This document shows, piece by piece, positions 62,301 to 64,000 of a DNA stretch of 64,000 nucleotides (within the stretch, counting starts at the first letter, position 1; every line of letters begins with the position of its first letter). The notes below the pieces were generated by a model. The model saw only the letters and a program-made list of their open reading frames with translations, was not told the DNA's origin and searched no databases. This DNA is from Puccinia triticina. Its lineage: Eukaryota > Basidiomycota > Pucciniomycetes > Pucciniales > Pucciniaceae. The stretch spans positions 3,596,001 to 3,660,000 of the forward strand of contig NC_070558.1 in the NCBI RefSeq assembly GCF_026914185.1. The letters are read 5' to 3'. Both the position numbers and the translations under genes were made by a program.

Positions 62301-64000
62301 CCAAAATAATCTTTGCAAATGGATGAATATTCTGGTCCCAATATCATGAAATAAGCACCATTTCAGGTTGAGATATAGTGGCAGAAACACAAAGAAAACC
62401 CCAATTTGGTGATATTTTGAGACTCATGAGAATGTAGCTGCCACATTTTGGGATTTCCACGGCCGAGAGCTGACCCAAAGTAAACCCGCAACATGTCTTA
62501 TCATAATTGTATCAATATCATGACATCATTTGCATTGCAGGTTGATATACAGTGGCAGAAACACCAAAAAATACCCAATCAGGCAATATTTTGAGATTAA
62601 CCAGACTAGAGCAGCTTCTTTTCGGCATTTCCATACATGAAAGCTATACCAAAATAATCTTTGGAAATGGATGAATATTCTGGTACCAATATCATGCAAT
62701 AATCACCACTCCCGGTTGAGATATGGTGGCAGAAACAGAAAGAAAAGCACAATTTGGTGATATTTTGACCCTCATTAAACTGTAGCTGCCTCATTTTGGG
62801 ATTTTCATGGTCAAGTTCTGACCCAAAGTAATCCGGCAACATGTTTTATCATAATGGTATCAATATCATGAAATCATTTGCATTGCAGGTTGATATACAG
62901 TGGCAGAAACACCATAAAATACCCAATTAGGCAATATCTTGAGACTAATCAGACTATAGCAGCTCCTTTTGGGCATTTCCGTACATGAAAGCTAAACCAA
63001 AATAATCTTTGGAAATGGATGAATATTCTGGTCCCAATATCATGAAATGATCGCCATTCCCAGTTGATATATAGTGGCACTTACAGAAAGAAAGGCCCTG
63101 CAATTTGGTGATTGTTTGAGACCCATGAGACTGTAGCTGCCACATTTTGGGTTTTTCATGGTCAAGAGCTGACCCAAATTAATCCCTCAACATTTATTAT
63201 TATAATTGTACAGTGACACCGCCATGTAAGCATAAGGATGGTGGACAAAAATCCTATGCTTACATTGCGGTATGCTTCTTATTGAGGTAAAATCCCAGCA
63301 AAACCAAGAGAATGGTCGCAGGAAATCTACATTTATGCTATGCTTACATCGTGATTATGCTTACATCGTGAATGCTTACATGGCGGGGTCACTGTATCAA
63401 TATCATGAAATAAATATTAGCCCCAGTTCAGATACAGTGGCAGAAACACCAAAAATACCCAATTAGGCAATATTTTGAGACTAATCAGACTATAGCAGCT
63501 CCTTTTGGGCATTTCCATGAATGAAAGCTTTACCAAAATAGTCTTCGCAAATGGATGAATATTCTGGTCCCAATATCATGAAATAAGCACCATTCCAGGT
63601 TGAGATACAGTGGCAGAAACACAAAGAAAACCCCAATTTGGTGATATTTTGAGACTCACAAGAATGTAGCTGCCACATTTTGCGATTTTCATGGTGAAGA
63701 GCTGACCCAAATTAATCTCTCAATATGTCTTATCATAATGGTATCAGTATCATGAAATCATTCGCATTGCGGGTTGAGATACAGTGGCAGAAACACCAAA
63801 AAATACCCAATTAGGCAATATTTTGAGACTAATAAGACTATAGCAGCCCCTTGTGGGCATTTCCATACATGAAAGCTATACCTATTTATTTTTTGGAAAT
63901 GGATGAATATTCTGGTACCAATATCATGAAATAATCACCATTCCCGGTTGAGATATAGTGGCAGAAACAGAAAGAAAAGCCCAATTTGGTGATAATTTGA
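59378..64000 (-). repeat. Satellite array, right arm (minus orientation)
   Basis: The same 348-bp dimer runs in reverse orientation to the window end, with landmarks such as AGACTGTAGCTGCC and GACTATAGCAGC alternating. It is interrupted only by a 184-bp MITE. Copies differ by roughly 10-15% by eye. The segments starting at about 61805 and 62849 are far more alike than neighbours, showing a 1044-bp (three-unit) higher-order duplication. Confidence 0.95.
63211..63394. mobile_element. TA-flanked MITE in satellite
   Basis: The ends CAGTGACACCGCCATGTAAG (63211 on) and CTTACATGGCGGGGTCACTG (to 63394) are inverse repeats with one mismatch. TA on both sides (63209-63210, 63395-63396) is the target duplication. 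The CAGTGA start fits pogo/Tc1-mariner-type elements. Removing it restores satellite sequence. Confidence 0.85.

Overview
The window looks like a repeat-rich chromosome region of a basidiomycete fungus. A rust (Pucciniales) is my best guess. That guess rests on gene style (many exons, introns of about 50-100 bases) and on the mix of repeats; it is inference, not a species identification. Only three genes look like intact host genes. They are an 11-exon membrane-anchored short-chain dehydrogenase (25704-27947, +), a DOP1 (dopey family) membrane-traffic gene (35014-42786, -), and an 8-exon DAHP synthase of the shikimate pathway (44319-46313, +). The dehydrogenase and DAHP synthase models close in frame over all exons (441 and 436 codons before the stop). 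Almost everything else is mobile DNA.

Layout. 1-340 holds an unrecognised gene-like fragment running off the left edge. 934-4996 (-) is a broken DIRS-like retroelement with an intron in its gag-like ORF. 6933-15566 (+) is a nearly complete Ty3/gypsy element with two LTRs about 99% identical, inserted in an older degenerate sequence. 16757-19057 (-) is a truncated Ty1/copia element, cut by a Helitron 3' end. 19117-21310 is a TA-flanked inverted-repeat element carrying a fragment of a fungal fatty-acid dioxygenase (Ppo/linoleate diol synthase) gene. 21.3-25.2 kb is a patchwork of Helitron ends, a hAT-like element with a 21-bp minisatellite, two adjacent foldback elements and small tandem repeats. 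28145-34257 is a MULE-type element whose six-exon gene joins a GCM-type zinc finger and DDE transposase to a putative ubiquitin-protease-like C-terminal region. 46.5-50.3 kb holds copia fragments, a tRNA-like gene and a solo LTR. 50.9-64.0 kb is a satellite array with a dimeric 348-bp unit (171 + 177 bp).

The satellite array reverses orientation at about 54335. Ninety bases away sits a 4949-bp PIF/Harbinger element (54426-59374) with perfect 15-bp ends and TTA target duplications. It holds a Myb/SANT-like gene and a degenerate transposase, and is itself split by a solo LTR and by a hairpin-rich insertion.

The most unusual recurring theme is short stem-loops in series, with stems that vary but stay complementary. 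They occur at 934-1284, 6291-6495, 10935-11115 and 57523-58136, and a single conserved hairpin sits in the gypsy-family LTRs. At several sites paired substitutions preserve the stem, which suggests selection on structure.
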